This document shows positions 25,898-33,816 of a stretch of 64,000 nucleotides of DNA, piece by piece. The position numbers were made by a program, and so were the translations under genes. The stretch is from Deltaproteobacteria bacterium (GTDB lineage: Bacteria > Desulfobacterota > Syntrophia > Syntrophales > UBA2185). Positions within the stretch are counted from its first letter, which is position 1, and every line of letters begins with the position of its first letter. The notes beneath the pieces were generated by a model, which saw only the letters and a list, made by a program, of their open reading frames with translations, was not told the origin of the DNA and made no database searches. The stretch lies in assembly GCA_026388495.1 (NCBI GenBank), contig JAPLJQ010000408.1, positions 1 to 64,000 of the forward strand, given 5' to 3'.

Positions 25898-27319
25898 TTA
25901 CCTTTTTTTAACGACTTTCAGCAGCACGAGAAAACCTTTAAACATATACCAGAAAAGACGAGGATTCGAAATCACATCAATAAATTTTCTAATCAACACC
26001 GATGGTCTGAAATAAAATGCCCCTAACATTTCTGCCCTGGCCTTTTCCATATCCTTGCTGGTAAAGCCGTGAGGTACAAAAACGGTGCTCAGGGTATTCA
26101 TCTTGCGCCAATCCTTTTCAAAAGCGCCATATTCCGATGCATTTTCATAGAGGGCCGTTCCAGGAAAAGGCGTAAGCTGCATAACGGAGATGTCATCGAG
26201 GGGCAGTTTTAATACCAGCTCTTTTGTAAGTCTCAGCGACTCTAATGTTTCTCCGGGAAAACCGACCATGAAGAAACCTTTTGTTTTCAGTCCCGCCTCT
26301 CGACTCCAACGAACGGCATCTTCCATGCGGGAAAGGTCTTCCCCCTTCTGCATGGCGTCGAGGATTCGTTGGTCTCCACTCTCTATGCCGTATGAGATAT
26401 GCCAGCACCCGGCCTTTCTCATGAGGGCCAGCAACGCAGGCGTAACCCGATCAGCGCGGCCCAAACAGGACCAGGTCACATCAATTTTCGCTGCAATCAA
26501 GCGTTCACAGAATTCCGTGACCCATTTCCAGGCGATAATAAACGTGTCGTCTTCAATCAGTATTTCTCTGACCCCATAATGAGACGCCAGATCCTTTATC
26601 AGGTTGACGGCATACGTGGGGCTGTACGAACGTACCTTGTTCCCGAAAACAGAACGGTCGCAGAACTGGCACTGATTGGGACATCCCCGGGTTAAAACAA
26701 CAGAGGCACAGGGAAATCGATTCATCCTGGCCGGTGACGGGTAGAAATCACCCGGGAATCCCCGAAAGAGGTTCCATGCCGGCAAAGGTAATTCATCAAG
26801 ATTGTTAAGAAACGGGCGGCGAGGGTTTACAACGATGCGCTCTTTGACCTTCACTGCAGTGCCTGCAATAGATTCGGGCGCTGCCCCCGTTTCATCAACA
26901 CCCCGGAGGATCTCGGCAAAGGTCACTTCCCCTTCGCCAATGACCGCCATGTCAAAATGGCTAAACTCGGACAGCGTCTCTTCAGGAAGTGCCGTTACAT
27001 GGCAACCGCCGATGATGGTTATCGCCTTGTCATTCATCGCCTTGATGCGCTTGGCCAGTTCAGAGGATGCGACAATGCCGGATGTGGTCGAAGTGATACC
27101 CACGATATGGGGGTGATAATCAGCTATTTCGGCTACCGTCTGATCCACCGTCAGACAATGCGCGGCCGCATCAATAACGCGGACGTCCATCTTTTCCCAT
27201 TTGGCAACAGCGCCCAGACACGCTAATGCATAAGAGGGTTCCGTATTCGCGGCACCGGAAAAATTTCCATATCTTTCCTGCAGCGTCAGGGGAGATGAAA
27301 TGAGGGCAACGCGAAGCAT
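25898..27319 (-). CDS. B12-binding-domain radical SAM protein
   Basis: A 473-residue enzyme with an N-terminal cobalamin-binding-like Rossmann domain (about 1-150; HIVGITSTTSG, IIGGCHVTALPEE) and a radical SAM barrel with the CxxxCxxC cluster motif CPNQCQFC (about 213-220). The cobalamin domain lacks the DxHxxG His motif, as in many base-off members. Family members catalyse methylations or ring contractions at unactivated carbons; the substrate is unknown. It starts 2 bases after a duplicated tail of the DUF2304 gene and is coupled to the ElyC-like gene. Confidence 0.9.
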   Translation of the reverse strand: MLRVALISSPLTLQERYGNFSGAANTEPSYALACLGAVAKWEKMDVRVIDAAAHCLTVDQTVAEIADYHPHIVGITSTTSGIVASSELAKRIKAMNDKAITIIGGCHVTALPEETLSEFSHFDMAVIGEGEVTFAEILRGVDETGAAPESIAGTAVKVKERIVVNPRRPFLNNLDELPLPAWNLFRGFPGDFYPSPARMNRFPCASVVLTRGCPNQCQFCDRSVFGNKVRSYSPTYAVNLIKDLASHYGVREILIEDDTFIIAWKWVTEFCERLIAAKIDVTWSCLGRADRVTPALLALMRKAGCWHISYGIESGDQRILDAMQKGEDLSRMEDAVRWSREAGLKTKGFFMVGFPGETLESLRLTKELVLKLPLDDISVMQLTPFPGTALYENASEYGAFEKDWRKMNTLSTVFVPHGFTSKDMEKARAEMLGAFYFRPSVLIRKFIDVISNPRLFWYMFKGFLVLLKVVKKR

Positions 27320-27321
27320 GA

Positions 27322-27369
27322 TTATTTCTCTTCCAGGCGCATCGCAATCTGCTGCGTAAGTTTTTTTAG
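27322..27369 (-). pseudogene. Duplicated 3' tail of a DUF2304 gene
   Basis: The minus frame reads LKKLTQQIAMRLEEK then TAA. The intact DUF2304 protein encoded at 28215-28547 ends IKRLTQQIAMRMEEK. At DNA level 41 of 48 bases agree (27321-27368 against 28214-28261). The copy stops two bases before the radical SAM start. Between the copies lie a REP-like element and the toxin-antitoxin pair, so an insertion or a tandem paralogue that was later deleted is likely. Confidence 0.7.
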
Positions 27370-27372
27370 TGA

Positions 27373-27440
27373 AATAGGGGGTCAGAGCAACATTAACGTT
27401 ACTCTTTTACGAGAGCATCAATATTACTCTACCCCCTATT
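27373..27440. repeat. REP-like element (copy 2)
   Basis: AATAGGGGGTCAGAGCAACA at 27373 onward is matched by an imperfect inverted arm ending TTACTCTACCCCCTATT at 27440. It is the same family as 24821-24964 but with a short interior. It sits directly between the duplicated DUF2304 tail and the antitoxin gene end. Confidence 0.7.
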
Positions 27441-27470
27441 AATCCCGCTATTAATCACGAGAAGGTTGCC

Positions 27471-27788
27471 CTATGCGATCACTTGCAGCCCCTTTTTTTG
27501 AATAACCGTCAACAAACGCAGAGCAGGGCCACCCGGTTTTTTTACACCACGTTCCCAATCAGACACAAGATTTTTCGACACATTCAGGTATCGCGCAAAT
27601 ACAGGCTGAGAGATGCTCTCACGCTTCCGGATGAGCTTGATCTCTTCGGACGAAAGAACCCGCACCGGCGTCAGGCAAGCCTCATCGAACTCGCGCATTG
27701 TCTTCTTTTCGATAGCGCCGATCTCGTGCAGTGCCTCCATAGTGCTGTGTATAGCGGCAAAAGCTTCACTTCGATATTTTTTCGCCAT
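27471..27788 (-). CDS. XRE-family antitoxin (HigA-like)
   Basis: A 105-residue protein whose second half is a helix-turn-helix (EEIKLIRKRESISQPVFARYLNVSKNLVSDWERGVKKPGGPALRLL, about 48-93, given here by its ends). It is the antitoxin type that follows RelE/HigB toxins. A strong GAGGAGG precedes the ATG. It would repress its own operon and neutralise the toxin encoded just upstream. Its start lies inside the original toxin frame, which shows old translational coupling. It appears intact although the toxin is not. Confidence 0.88.
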   Translation of the reverse strand: MAKKYRSEAFAAIHSTMEALHEIGAIEKKTMREFDEACLTPVRVLSSEEIKLIRKRESISQPVFARYLNVSKNLVSDWERGVKKPGGPALRLLTVIQKKGLQVIA

Positions 27789-28155
27789 CGTTTTTTACCT
27801 CCTCAAGCCGGCTATTGTCTATGAGAACAGATGATTGGGAATCGGAAAGTGCCAAGACGTGCTTAGCCATTTTCTTGAACTGCTCCTCTTCATCTTCACG
27901 GATATTGGCCTAATCTCCTTTGGCAAACCCGTATACAAAAAACGCTTCCTCACCTCTGCGGAGCAGAATAATCGCCCGGTAGCCTTTCGATTTTCCCTGA
28001 CCGGGCCGTGCGATGCGCTGTTTGATTACGCCACCGCCCAAATCGGCATCCACCTGAGAATTTTCAGCTCTTTGAACGGCCTCCCGAAGCACCTCATCGG
28101 AAATCTTTTCCTTTCGGGCAAAACGTGTGAACCAACTGTTCTTGAAAATTCTCAT
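27766..28155 (-). pseudogene. RelE/HigB-type toxin interrupted by an amber codon
   Basis: The frame from ATG 28155 gives 81 residues typical of this toxin family (MRIFKNSWFTRFARKE, ADLGGGVIKQRIARPGQGKS, YRAIILLRRGEEAFFVYGFAKGD), then TAG at 27910-27912. The same frame then continues for 47 codons with family-like sequence (ANIREDEEEQFKKMAKH and on) to a TGA at 27766-27768 inside the antitoxin start. The undamaged protein would have about 129 residues, normal for the family. It is most likely an inactivated toxin; whether the 81-residue product keeps activity is unknown. Confidence 0.82.
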
Positions 28156-28185
28156 TCAACACACCATTTCATGGCGGCTTAATAT

Positions 28186-28214
28186 ATCACACTATGTATT
28201 ATATCGCAAGTCAA
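28186..28214 (-). promoter_or_regulatory. Possible promoter/operator of the toxin-antitoxin pair
   Basis: On the minus strand TTGACT (28209-28214), 17-base spacer, TGTGAT (28186-28191). The region holds an imperfect AT-rich palindrome around ATATAATACATAG / TGTGATATAT, which could be the antitoxin's operator. The -10 is weak. Confidence 0.35.
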
Positions 28215-28547
28215 TTATTTTTCTTCCATTCGCATGGCAATCTGCTGCGTCAGCCTTTTTATCTGTCGGCGCTGTATGGAAATGATGATGGAGAATTGCA
28301 GGCACATCAAGAACAATATCAGGATCGAAAAAAGAAAAAGCGTCGTAATGGGTGTCGCCACGTCTATTTGCCGTGAAAACCAGAGGAGCCAGTCATACTT
28401 GACAACGATCAGCGGGGCCATGATACCAACCGACAGCCAGAGCCAACAATATGAAATGTCAAGCCTCCCTTTCTGAATCAATCTTACAATCAACAAGAAT
28501 AGAGCAAGACTGATCAACAGCATAATAAAATACTGCTTAGGGTACAT
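28215..28547 (-). CDS. DUF2304 small membrane protein
   Basis: A 110-residue protein with three hydrophobic segments (about 6-24, 34-50 and 66-90) and a basic C-terminal tail (RRQIKRLTQQIAMRMEEK). DUF2304 proteins normally accompany dolichyl-phosphate-mannose-synthase-like GT2 enzymes, and here the gene overlaps the end of such a gene by 11 bases. It may act as a membrane subunit of that transferase. AGGTGG stands 7 nt before the ATG. Confidence 0.85.
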   Translation of the reverse strand: MYPKQYFIMLLISLALFLLIVRLIQKGRLDISYCWLWLSVGIMAPLIVVKYDWLLWFSRQIDVATPITTLFLFSILILFLMCLQFSIIISIQRRQIKRLTQQIAMRMEEK

Positions 28548-29271
28548 ACTGTTTCCACCTCCTTTGACTTAAAAAAACCATCACGATGGAAAGGATCATT
28601 TTGATGACATAATACAGCGGTTTTAATCCGGCATGCATGGATTCGCCGCCGGAGCGCCCAAGCATGACCACGGGGACCTCCTTCACACGAAAACCTGCGT
28701 AATGCGCCATCAGTAAAACATCGGCATCCGGAAAGTCATTGGGGAACTGGCCCCGCGAAAAAAGTTCAAAGGCTTTCCTGTTCAGACACTGAAAGCCCGA
28801 TGTCGGATCGGTAATTTTATATCCAATAATCAAAGATAATATCATTCCAAAAATTTTCTGCCCTGCTTTACGGACAAAGGATGTTTTGTAAGTACTAACT
28901 GAAGATAGATAGCGGCTTCCTATGACGATATCTGCCCTTCCGTCTAAAACAGGAGCAAGAATTTGCGGCACTTCATCGGGAAGATGCTGGCCATCGCCAT
29001 CCATTTGGACAATGAATTCATACCCGTATTTTAAAGCATAGAAATAACCCGTTTCCAAAGCGGCGCCGTAACCCAAATTTATCAGATGCGTAACGACATC
29101 GGCCCCGGCCCCAACGGATTCATTGCCCGTATCATCGGATGAGCAGTCATTCACGACGAGTACCTTGGCTGACGGCAAGATGAGCTTTGCCGCCCTAATA
29201 ATGTCTCCTACCCGTCCATGTTCATTATAGGCCGGGATCACTACCAGAACTTTTTGATTGTCCCTGATCAT
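28537..29271 (-). CDS. Glycosyltransferase family 2, dolichyl-phosphate-mannose-synthase-like
   Basis: A 244-residue GT-A enzyme with LVVIPAYNEHGRVGDII, VVNDCSSDDTG, FIVQMDGDGQHLPDEV (DxD-like) and DPTSGFQCLNRKAFELF. It should move a sugar from a nucleotide donor to a polyprenyl phosphate on the cytoplasmic side. The C-terminus is hydrophobic but has no full transmembrane pair; DUF2304 downstream may supply it. It begins the left end of the AT-rich second locus as transcribed last. Confidence 0.92.
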   Translation of the reverse strand: MIRDNQKVLVVIPAYNEHGRVGDIIRAAKLILPSAKVLVVNDCSSDDTGNESVGAGADVVTHLINLGYGAALETGYFYALKYGYEFIVQMDGDGQHLPDEVPQILAPVLDGRADIVIGSRYLSSVSTYKTSFVRKAGQKIFGMILSLIIGYKITDPTSGFQCLNRKAFELFSRGQFPNDFPDADVLLMAHYAGFRVKEVPVVMLGRSGGESMHAGLKPLYYVIKMILSIVMVFLSQRRWKQYVP

Positions 29272-29314
29272 GACGGAAGGGCTTTCTCCTGCAATCTGAT
29301 GTCCGAAACAGCGG

Positions 29315-30496
29315 TCAATTCTTCACACCCTCAATCCTCCTGAGAAGCATGGATGCAATCTCCTTAAGCGAGGGGTTGACATCCTTCTTCCTATTTTTAT
29401 CTATTCTTTTAAGCAGATGAAAGAACTCTTCCGGTTTATTTAAATCAAAATAGTAAACGTTATTCTCGCCGCCATTATCGGTGAAAATGTCAATTAACCC
29501 TGGCAACCTCGTAGCAATAACCGGTTTTTCACAAGCCATGTATTGATATAATTTGCTAGGAAAAATGATGTCGGTAATTTTATTAGTGGCAAATGGGTTT
29601 ATACATACATCGGCCAGATTTATATATTTAGGCAATTCGGAATAATTGATAAATCCTGTTAAGATTACAACATCGCTCAAATCGTTTTTTTCGATCATTT
29701 TTCTCAATAAATTCATCTGTTCACCATGCCCGACGATGATGAACTTTATTTTTTTACGCTCCAGTGGATTATTGATCAGAAATCGAATTAAAACATCCAG
29801 ACCGGAGAAATTATAAAGTGTGCCCGCAAACAGAACCACTCGGTCGTTCTCTGCGATGCTGAATTTTCGAACAAGCTCCAAGTCCTTTGGCTGCGGGTGG
29901 AAAAGGTCTATATCGGAACCCGTAGGCAAGTATGAGGTGGTATTCGGGTTACCTCCCATCTCAACAACATATTTAGTCAGTTTGGGGGTAATGGCAGTTA
30001 TTGATGAAACTTTTTTATAAACCAATCGTTCCATGACGTACGTCGGCAACGAAAGGATCTTGGATGGTACCAACTGGTGCGATACATCCAATGAACGAAA
30101 GTGAACCGGAATTTTATGTTTTTTTGCCCAATAAAGTGTTTGCAGACCATTGGTTGGGACCGAATACAGAACGATCCTCTCAATATTGTATTGCCTGATT
30201 ATCTTGCCAATAATGAAGAAATACGAGAAAAAAGCCAGGAGGCGACTGATTCCAAAGATTTTAACGATCCCTGGCCTGATCAATGTTATGCCTTTTTCTT
30301 TATTGGATTTTCTGACATTTTGCAGACATTGAGTCTTCAGCGATCCTATATCAAAAATATTCTTTTTCTTCCAGTCCATAGGATAATCAACCACATAAAC
30401 ATTATGGCCCTGTGAAGCATAAATCTCCGGTATGATTTGAAACTCGAAAACAACCTTATTAATGTATTCGGTTTCGTGTACAAAAAGAATATTCAT
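29315..30496 (-). CDS. Glycosyltransferase family 4
   Basis: A 393-residue GT-B protein: N-terminal NILFVHETEYINKVVFEFQI, C-terminal VVLFAGTLYNFSGLDVLI, then VINPFATNKI-type and KLYQYMACEKPVIAT donor-site motifs (the latter about 318-332). The charged tail ends LLRRIEGVKN. It adds a sugar in the Wzx-dependent locus. It follows the UDP-sugar epimerase gene by 49 bases. The ribosome site is weak. Confidence 0.88.
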   Translation of the reverse strand: MNILFVHETEYINKVVFEFQIIPEIYASQGHNVYVVDYPMDWKKKNIFDIGSLKTQCLQNVRKSNKEKGITLIRPGIVKIFGISRLLAFFSYFFIIGKIIRQYNIERIVLYSVPTNGLQTLYWAKKHKIPVHFRSLDVSHQLVPSKILSLPTYVMERLVYKKVSSITAITPKLTKYVVEMGGNPNTTSYLPTGSDIDLFHPQPKDLELVRKFSIAENDRVVLFAGTLYNFSGLDVLIRFLINNPLERKKIKFIIVGHGEQMNLLRKMIEKNDLSDVVILTGFINYSELPKYINLADVCINPFATNKITDIIFPSKLYQYMACEKPVIATRLPGLIDIFTDNGGENNVYYFDLNKPEEFFHLLKRIDKNRKKDVNPSLKEIASMLLRRIEGVKN

Positions 30497-30545
30497 AGGT
30501 ATTTACCCGATTAACTTCAAAGTTGAAAAACACGTCTTAAACTGG

Positions 30546-31679
30546 TCAATCGGGCTTTCGCCATACCGTGCGGTTAATATAATCCGTGTAGCTGACAATT
30601 ATTCGCAGGACTTTTTTAGAGACGTTGTCCGTGTCATAATCCTGCACCAATCTAAACTGGCGTTTATCACTGGAATGTTGTTTGACCACTATATCAACAG
30701 ACTCAAGGACCCTTTCGGCTTTAAGGCCGCACATAATTAGCGTGCCCTCATCCATACCCTCCGGCCTTTCATGCGCCTGCCGTATGGTAACCGCCGGAAA
30801 ATTTAAGATGCTGGATTCTTCCGTTATTGTACCGCTGTCGGAGACCACGCAAAAAGCGTTCTGTTGGAGTTTGACATATTCGTAAAATCCCAGCGGTTTA
30901 AGAAAACTTATTCTCGGATCAAGATGGGCGACGTTCGTCTCTTCCAGCCTTTTCCTTGTCCTGGGATGCGTAGAGACGATAACCGGCTTATCGTACTTTT
31001 TCGCCAGGGCATTCACCGAGTCAAGAATGTCCCGGAAATTCTCCTCGCTGTCCACGTTTTCCTCCCGGTGAGTACTCAGGACCAAATATCCCCCTTTTTT
31101 AAGCCCCAATCTCGACAGCACATCGGATTTCACTATCGCAGGCATATAGTGGTTCAGGACCTCTTTCATTGGGGAGCCCGTCTTGATGACTGTTTCAGGT
31201 CTCAATCCTTCGCTCAGGAGATACCTGCGGGCGTGCTCTGTCAGCGTCATGTTTATATCGCTTAGATGGTCCACTATCTTGCGGTTGAGCTCTTCGGGCA
31301 CCCGCTGGTCAAACGAGCGGTTTCCGGCCTCCATGTGGAAAATTGGTATCTTGCGCCGTTTGGCGGGTATGACGGACAGACAGCTATTCGTGTCGCCGTA
31401 AAGCAAAACGGCGTCGGGTTTTTCTTTTTCCATGACTTCGTCGGCCTTCGCTATTATATTGCCGATAGTCTGTGCCAGCGAGTCGCCCACTGAATTAAGA
31501 AAATGGTCCGGCTTGCGGATCTCCATCTCCTTGAAAAATAACTCATTAAGTTCATAGTCGTAATTCTGCCCTGTATGCACCAGCACGTGATTAAGGTGTT
31601 TTTCCAACTCGTACATCACACGGCTCAGCTTTATTATCTCCGGTCGAGTACCGACGATAGTCATCACTTTCAAAGGCAT
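30546..31679 (-). CDS. Non-hydrolysing UDP-sugar 2-epimerase (WecB/WbjD/WbvD family)
   Basis: A 377-residue GT-B-fold epimerase: VMTIVGTRPEIIKL at the N-terminus, YGDTNSCLS, HMEAGNRSFDQRVPEELNRKIVDHLSD and SDSGTITEESSILNFPAVTIR. It inverts C2 of a UDP-2-acetamido sugar. Being third after a 4,6-dehydratase/5-epimerase and a reductase, it probably makes UDP-L-QuiNAc from UDP-L-RhaNAc, or UDP-L-FucNAc. The ATG at 31679 was chosen because AAGGAG lies 7 nt upstream; a TTG seven codons earlier has none. Confidence 0.92.
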   Translation of the reverse strand: MPLKVMTIVGTRPEIIKLSRVMYELEKHLNHVLVHTGQNYDYELNELFFKEMEIRKPDHFLNSVGDSLAQTIGNIIAKADEVMEKEKPDAVLLYGDTNSCLSVIPAKRRKIPIFHMEAGNRSFDQRVPEELNRKIVDHLSDINMTLTEHARRYLLSEGLRPETVIKTGSPMKEVLNHYMPAIVKSDVLSRLGLKKGGYLVLSTHREENVDSEENFRDILDSVNALAKKYDKPVIVSTHPRTRKRLEETNVAHLDPRISFLKPLGFYEYVKLQQNAFCVVSDSGTITEESSILNFPAVTIRQAHERPEGMDEGTLIMCGLKAERVLESVDIVVKQHSSDKRQFRLVQDYDTDNVSKKVLRIIVSYTDYINRTVWRKPD

Positions 31680-31729
31680 GTCCGTTCTCCTTATATCCAA
31701 TTATTCCAATTATTTCAGCAGTTCGCCCT

Positions 31730-32626
31730 TTACCTCCATTGGTCGTAGGGTGTATGATCGGCAGCAATATCAAACATCATTTGCCGCCACGATGGGCACT
31801 TAAATCCCGTGGCGTCTATGAACTTGTCACCATTCAGGTTTCGCCTACATTCAAATGTATCGTCCGGCTCTATCTCGACGTCCATTTTATAGGCCTCTTT
31901 CATCAGGTTAAGCAATTCGTATTTGGAACACGTCTCACTGGCAACATGGTAAAGCCCGTTCAAACCTGGAAATTTTTCTATCAGTTCGCACACCAGCGCG
32001 GCAAGGCGGTTCGTTGTAAGACCAGTGAAAAGCGCTTTGCAGAAGCCCTGCACATGTTTGCCGTTATGTGCCAGGAACCATTCCAGGAGTTCTGTGCCGT
32101 CGATGATCTCCCGACCTATAAAAGAAGACCTGAGAGTCAATGCACAAGGCGCCTCCACGTCACCAAGCATTTTTGTTATCCCATAAAGATCCTGAGCGTC
32201 AGGAGGGCTGTCCTCGTCGTAATTCCCTATCCTGCCGTCAAAAACGCAGACCGTACTGAAATGAATAAGACGGGCGCTGTTTTTAGTGCACCACGCCACA
32301 AGTATATGAGGGAGCAAGGCGTTGATGGCGATGTTGGATAGTTTGTCTTCCGCTTCCCGGCTCCGTAGCGTCACGCCTGCACAATTTACGATAATCGAAG
32401 GGTGTATTTCCTCCAGGATAATTTTAAGCTGCCCGAAATCCCGGAGATCAAGGTTGTCCACCACCGTTGGACCCTTAAAAAGGCCGCATTTTTCATAGTA
32501 GGATTTAGATTTTCTTATGGTGACATAGGTATCGGGAAATTTCGCCGGCATAAGCTGCCAGAGCTTATGCCCCAGTGTGCCACCCCCCCCTAAGATAAGT
32601 ATACGTTCTGCTTTATGCCCATTCAT
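31730..32626 (-). CDS. RmlD-like NDP-sugar reductase (WbvR-like)
   Basis: A 298-residue SDR with ILILGGGGTLGHKLW (NAD(P) site), SIIVNCAGVT and HFSTVCVFDGRIGNYDEDSPPDAQDLYGITK carrying the catalytic Tyr and Lys (given by ends). It reduces the 4-keto group of a UDP-6-deoxy-4-hexulose. In the L-FucNAc pathway the matching enzyme (WbjC/CapF/FnlB) is about 370 residues with a C-terminal cupin epimerase domain. That domain is absent here, which favours the L-RhaNAc/L-QuiNAc route (WbvR type). The ribosome site is distant. Confidence 0.85.
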   Translation of the reverse strand: MNGHKAERILILGGGGTLGHKLWQLMPAKFPDTYVTIRKSKSYYEKCGLFKGPTVVDNLDLRDFGQLKIILEEIHPSIIVNCAGVTLRSREAEDKLSNIAINALLPHILVAWCTKNSARLIHFSTVCVFDGRIGNYDEDSPPDAQDLYGITKMLGDVEAPCALTLRSSFIGREIIDGTELLEWFLAHNGKHVQGFCKALFTGLTTNRLAALVCELIEKFPGLNGLYHVASETCSKYELLNLMKEAYKMDVEIEPDDTFECRRNLNGDKFIDATGFKCPSWRQMMFDIAADHTPYDQWR

Positions 32627-32656
32627 TGAGTTGGAACATTCCTCTTAAATCTGTAG

Positions 32657-33700
32657 TTATAAACGAGACGGTACATTTAAAATTATCTTACGCGTATCCA
32701 GAGCAGCCCTGACAAAGTCAAGTTTCAGCAGCAATGCAATCAGACTATCCTCGGCAAGGCGGCGGGTATTATGAGAGTTGTAATCTTCCTGGCTGGAAAC
32801 CTTGGTTTCACCCTCATTAAAATATAAGGAATAATTCAGATCCCGCACATCTGAAGAAATCCGGTAATATTTACCCATATCCTCGGCCTTTGCCATTTCT
32901 TCGCGGGTTAAAAGGGTTTCATATAACTTTTCCCCATGTCTGGTACCGATGATCCGGACCTCAGTCTTTGCATTAAAGATCCGTTTCAGTGCATTGGCCA
33001 GGGTCCCGATGGTTGCCGCCGGCGCCTTCTGGACAAATATATCCCCGGGATTTCCATGTTGAAACGCATAGACCACCAAATCCAGGGCGTCATCGATAGA
33101 CATCATGAAGCGCGTCATATTCGGATCGGTCACCGTAATGGGGGACTCGGATAGGATCTGGTTGATGAAGAACGGGATCACAGAGCCGCGCGAGCCCATG
33201 ACATTCCCGTAACGGGTTCCACAGAAGATGGTACTTGAATCCCCGTGAGCCCGTGCTTTGGCAATCATCATCTTTTCCATAAGCGCCTTGGACATGCCCA
33301 TGGCATTGATGGGATAGACAGCCTTGTCCGTACTCAAGGCAATCATGTTTCTGACTCCGCATGCCAACGCTGCATTCATTACGTTTTCCGCACCCAGGCT
33401 ATTCGTACGGACAGCTTCCAAGGGAAAGAACTCACAGGAGGGTACCTGTTTGAGTGCAGCGGCATTAAAAACCAGATCGACATTGATCATGGCCGCCAGA
33501 ATGCTGTCGTAATCCCGGACATTCCCCAGGTAGAACTTCACCTTCGGATTCCGCAGTGCATTGCGCATCTCATCCTGTTTCTTTTCATCACGGGAAAAGA
33601 TACGGATCTCTTTGATATCTGTTTCCAGAAAGCGGTTTAAAATAGCATTACCAAATGTGCCGGTGCCGCCTGTTATTAAAAGGATTTTGTTGTTAAACAT
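32657..33700 (-). CDS. UDP-GlcNAc 4,6-dehydratase/5-epimerase (CapE/WbjB/WbvB family)
   Basis: A 347-residue SDR starting MFNNKILLITGGTGTFGNAI and continuing IRIFSRDEKKQDEMR, with the Met/Lys catalytic pair typical of the inverting dehydratases (AVYPINAMGMSKALMEKMM). It turns UDP-GlcNAc into a 2-acetamido-2,6-dideoxy-L-arabino-4-hexulose and related epimers. It is first in a three-gene set with the reductase and the 2-epimerase. AAGGAG precedes the ATG. A REP-like arm lies just upstream. Confidence 0.93.
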   Translation of the reverse strand: MFNNKILLITGGTGTFGNAILNRFLETDIKEIRIFSRDEKKQDEMRNALRNPKVKFYLGNVRDYDSILAAMINVDLVFNAAALKQVPSCEFFPLEAVRTNSLGAENVMNAALACGVRNMIALSTDKAVYPINAMGMSKALMEKMMIAKARAHGDSSTIFCGTRYGNVMGSRGSVIPFFINQILSESPITVTDPNMTRFMMSIDDALDLVVYAFQHGNPGDIFVQKAPAATIGTLANALKRIFNAKTEVRIIGTRHGEKLYETLLTREEMAKAEDMGKYYRISSDVRDLNYSLYFNEGETKVSSQEDYNSHNTRRLAEDSLIALLLKLDFVRAALDTRKIILNVPSRL

Positions 33701-33723
33701 GAATGACTCCTTAAAGGTGTCAA

Positions 33724-33745
33724 ATGGGCTCAGAGTAACATTAAC
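33724..33745. repeat. Single REP-like arm (copy 3)
   Basis: ATGGGCTCAGAGTAACATTAA matches the arms at 24821 and 27373 in all but the G-run. No inverted partner was found within the 116-base gap between the dehydratase and the next glycosyltransferase, so it is probably a truncated copy. Confidence 0.5.
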
Positions 33746-33816
33746 CCCGACCCTGCTATACTTGTGTCTCTCTGGGACGCCCCGCTTTACCCGGCCTGAT
33801 CCCTATTATCATATAC

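Noticed and set aside
27910..27912. TAG in the toxin read as pyrrolysine
   Set aside because: No pyl genes are in the window, the site is not a known pyrrolysine enzyme, and a nonsense mutation is simpler.
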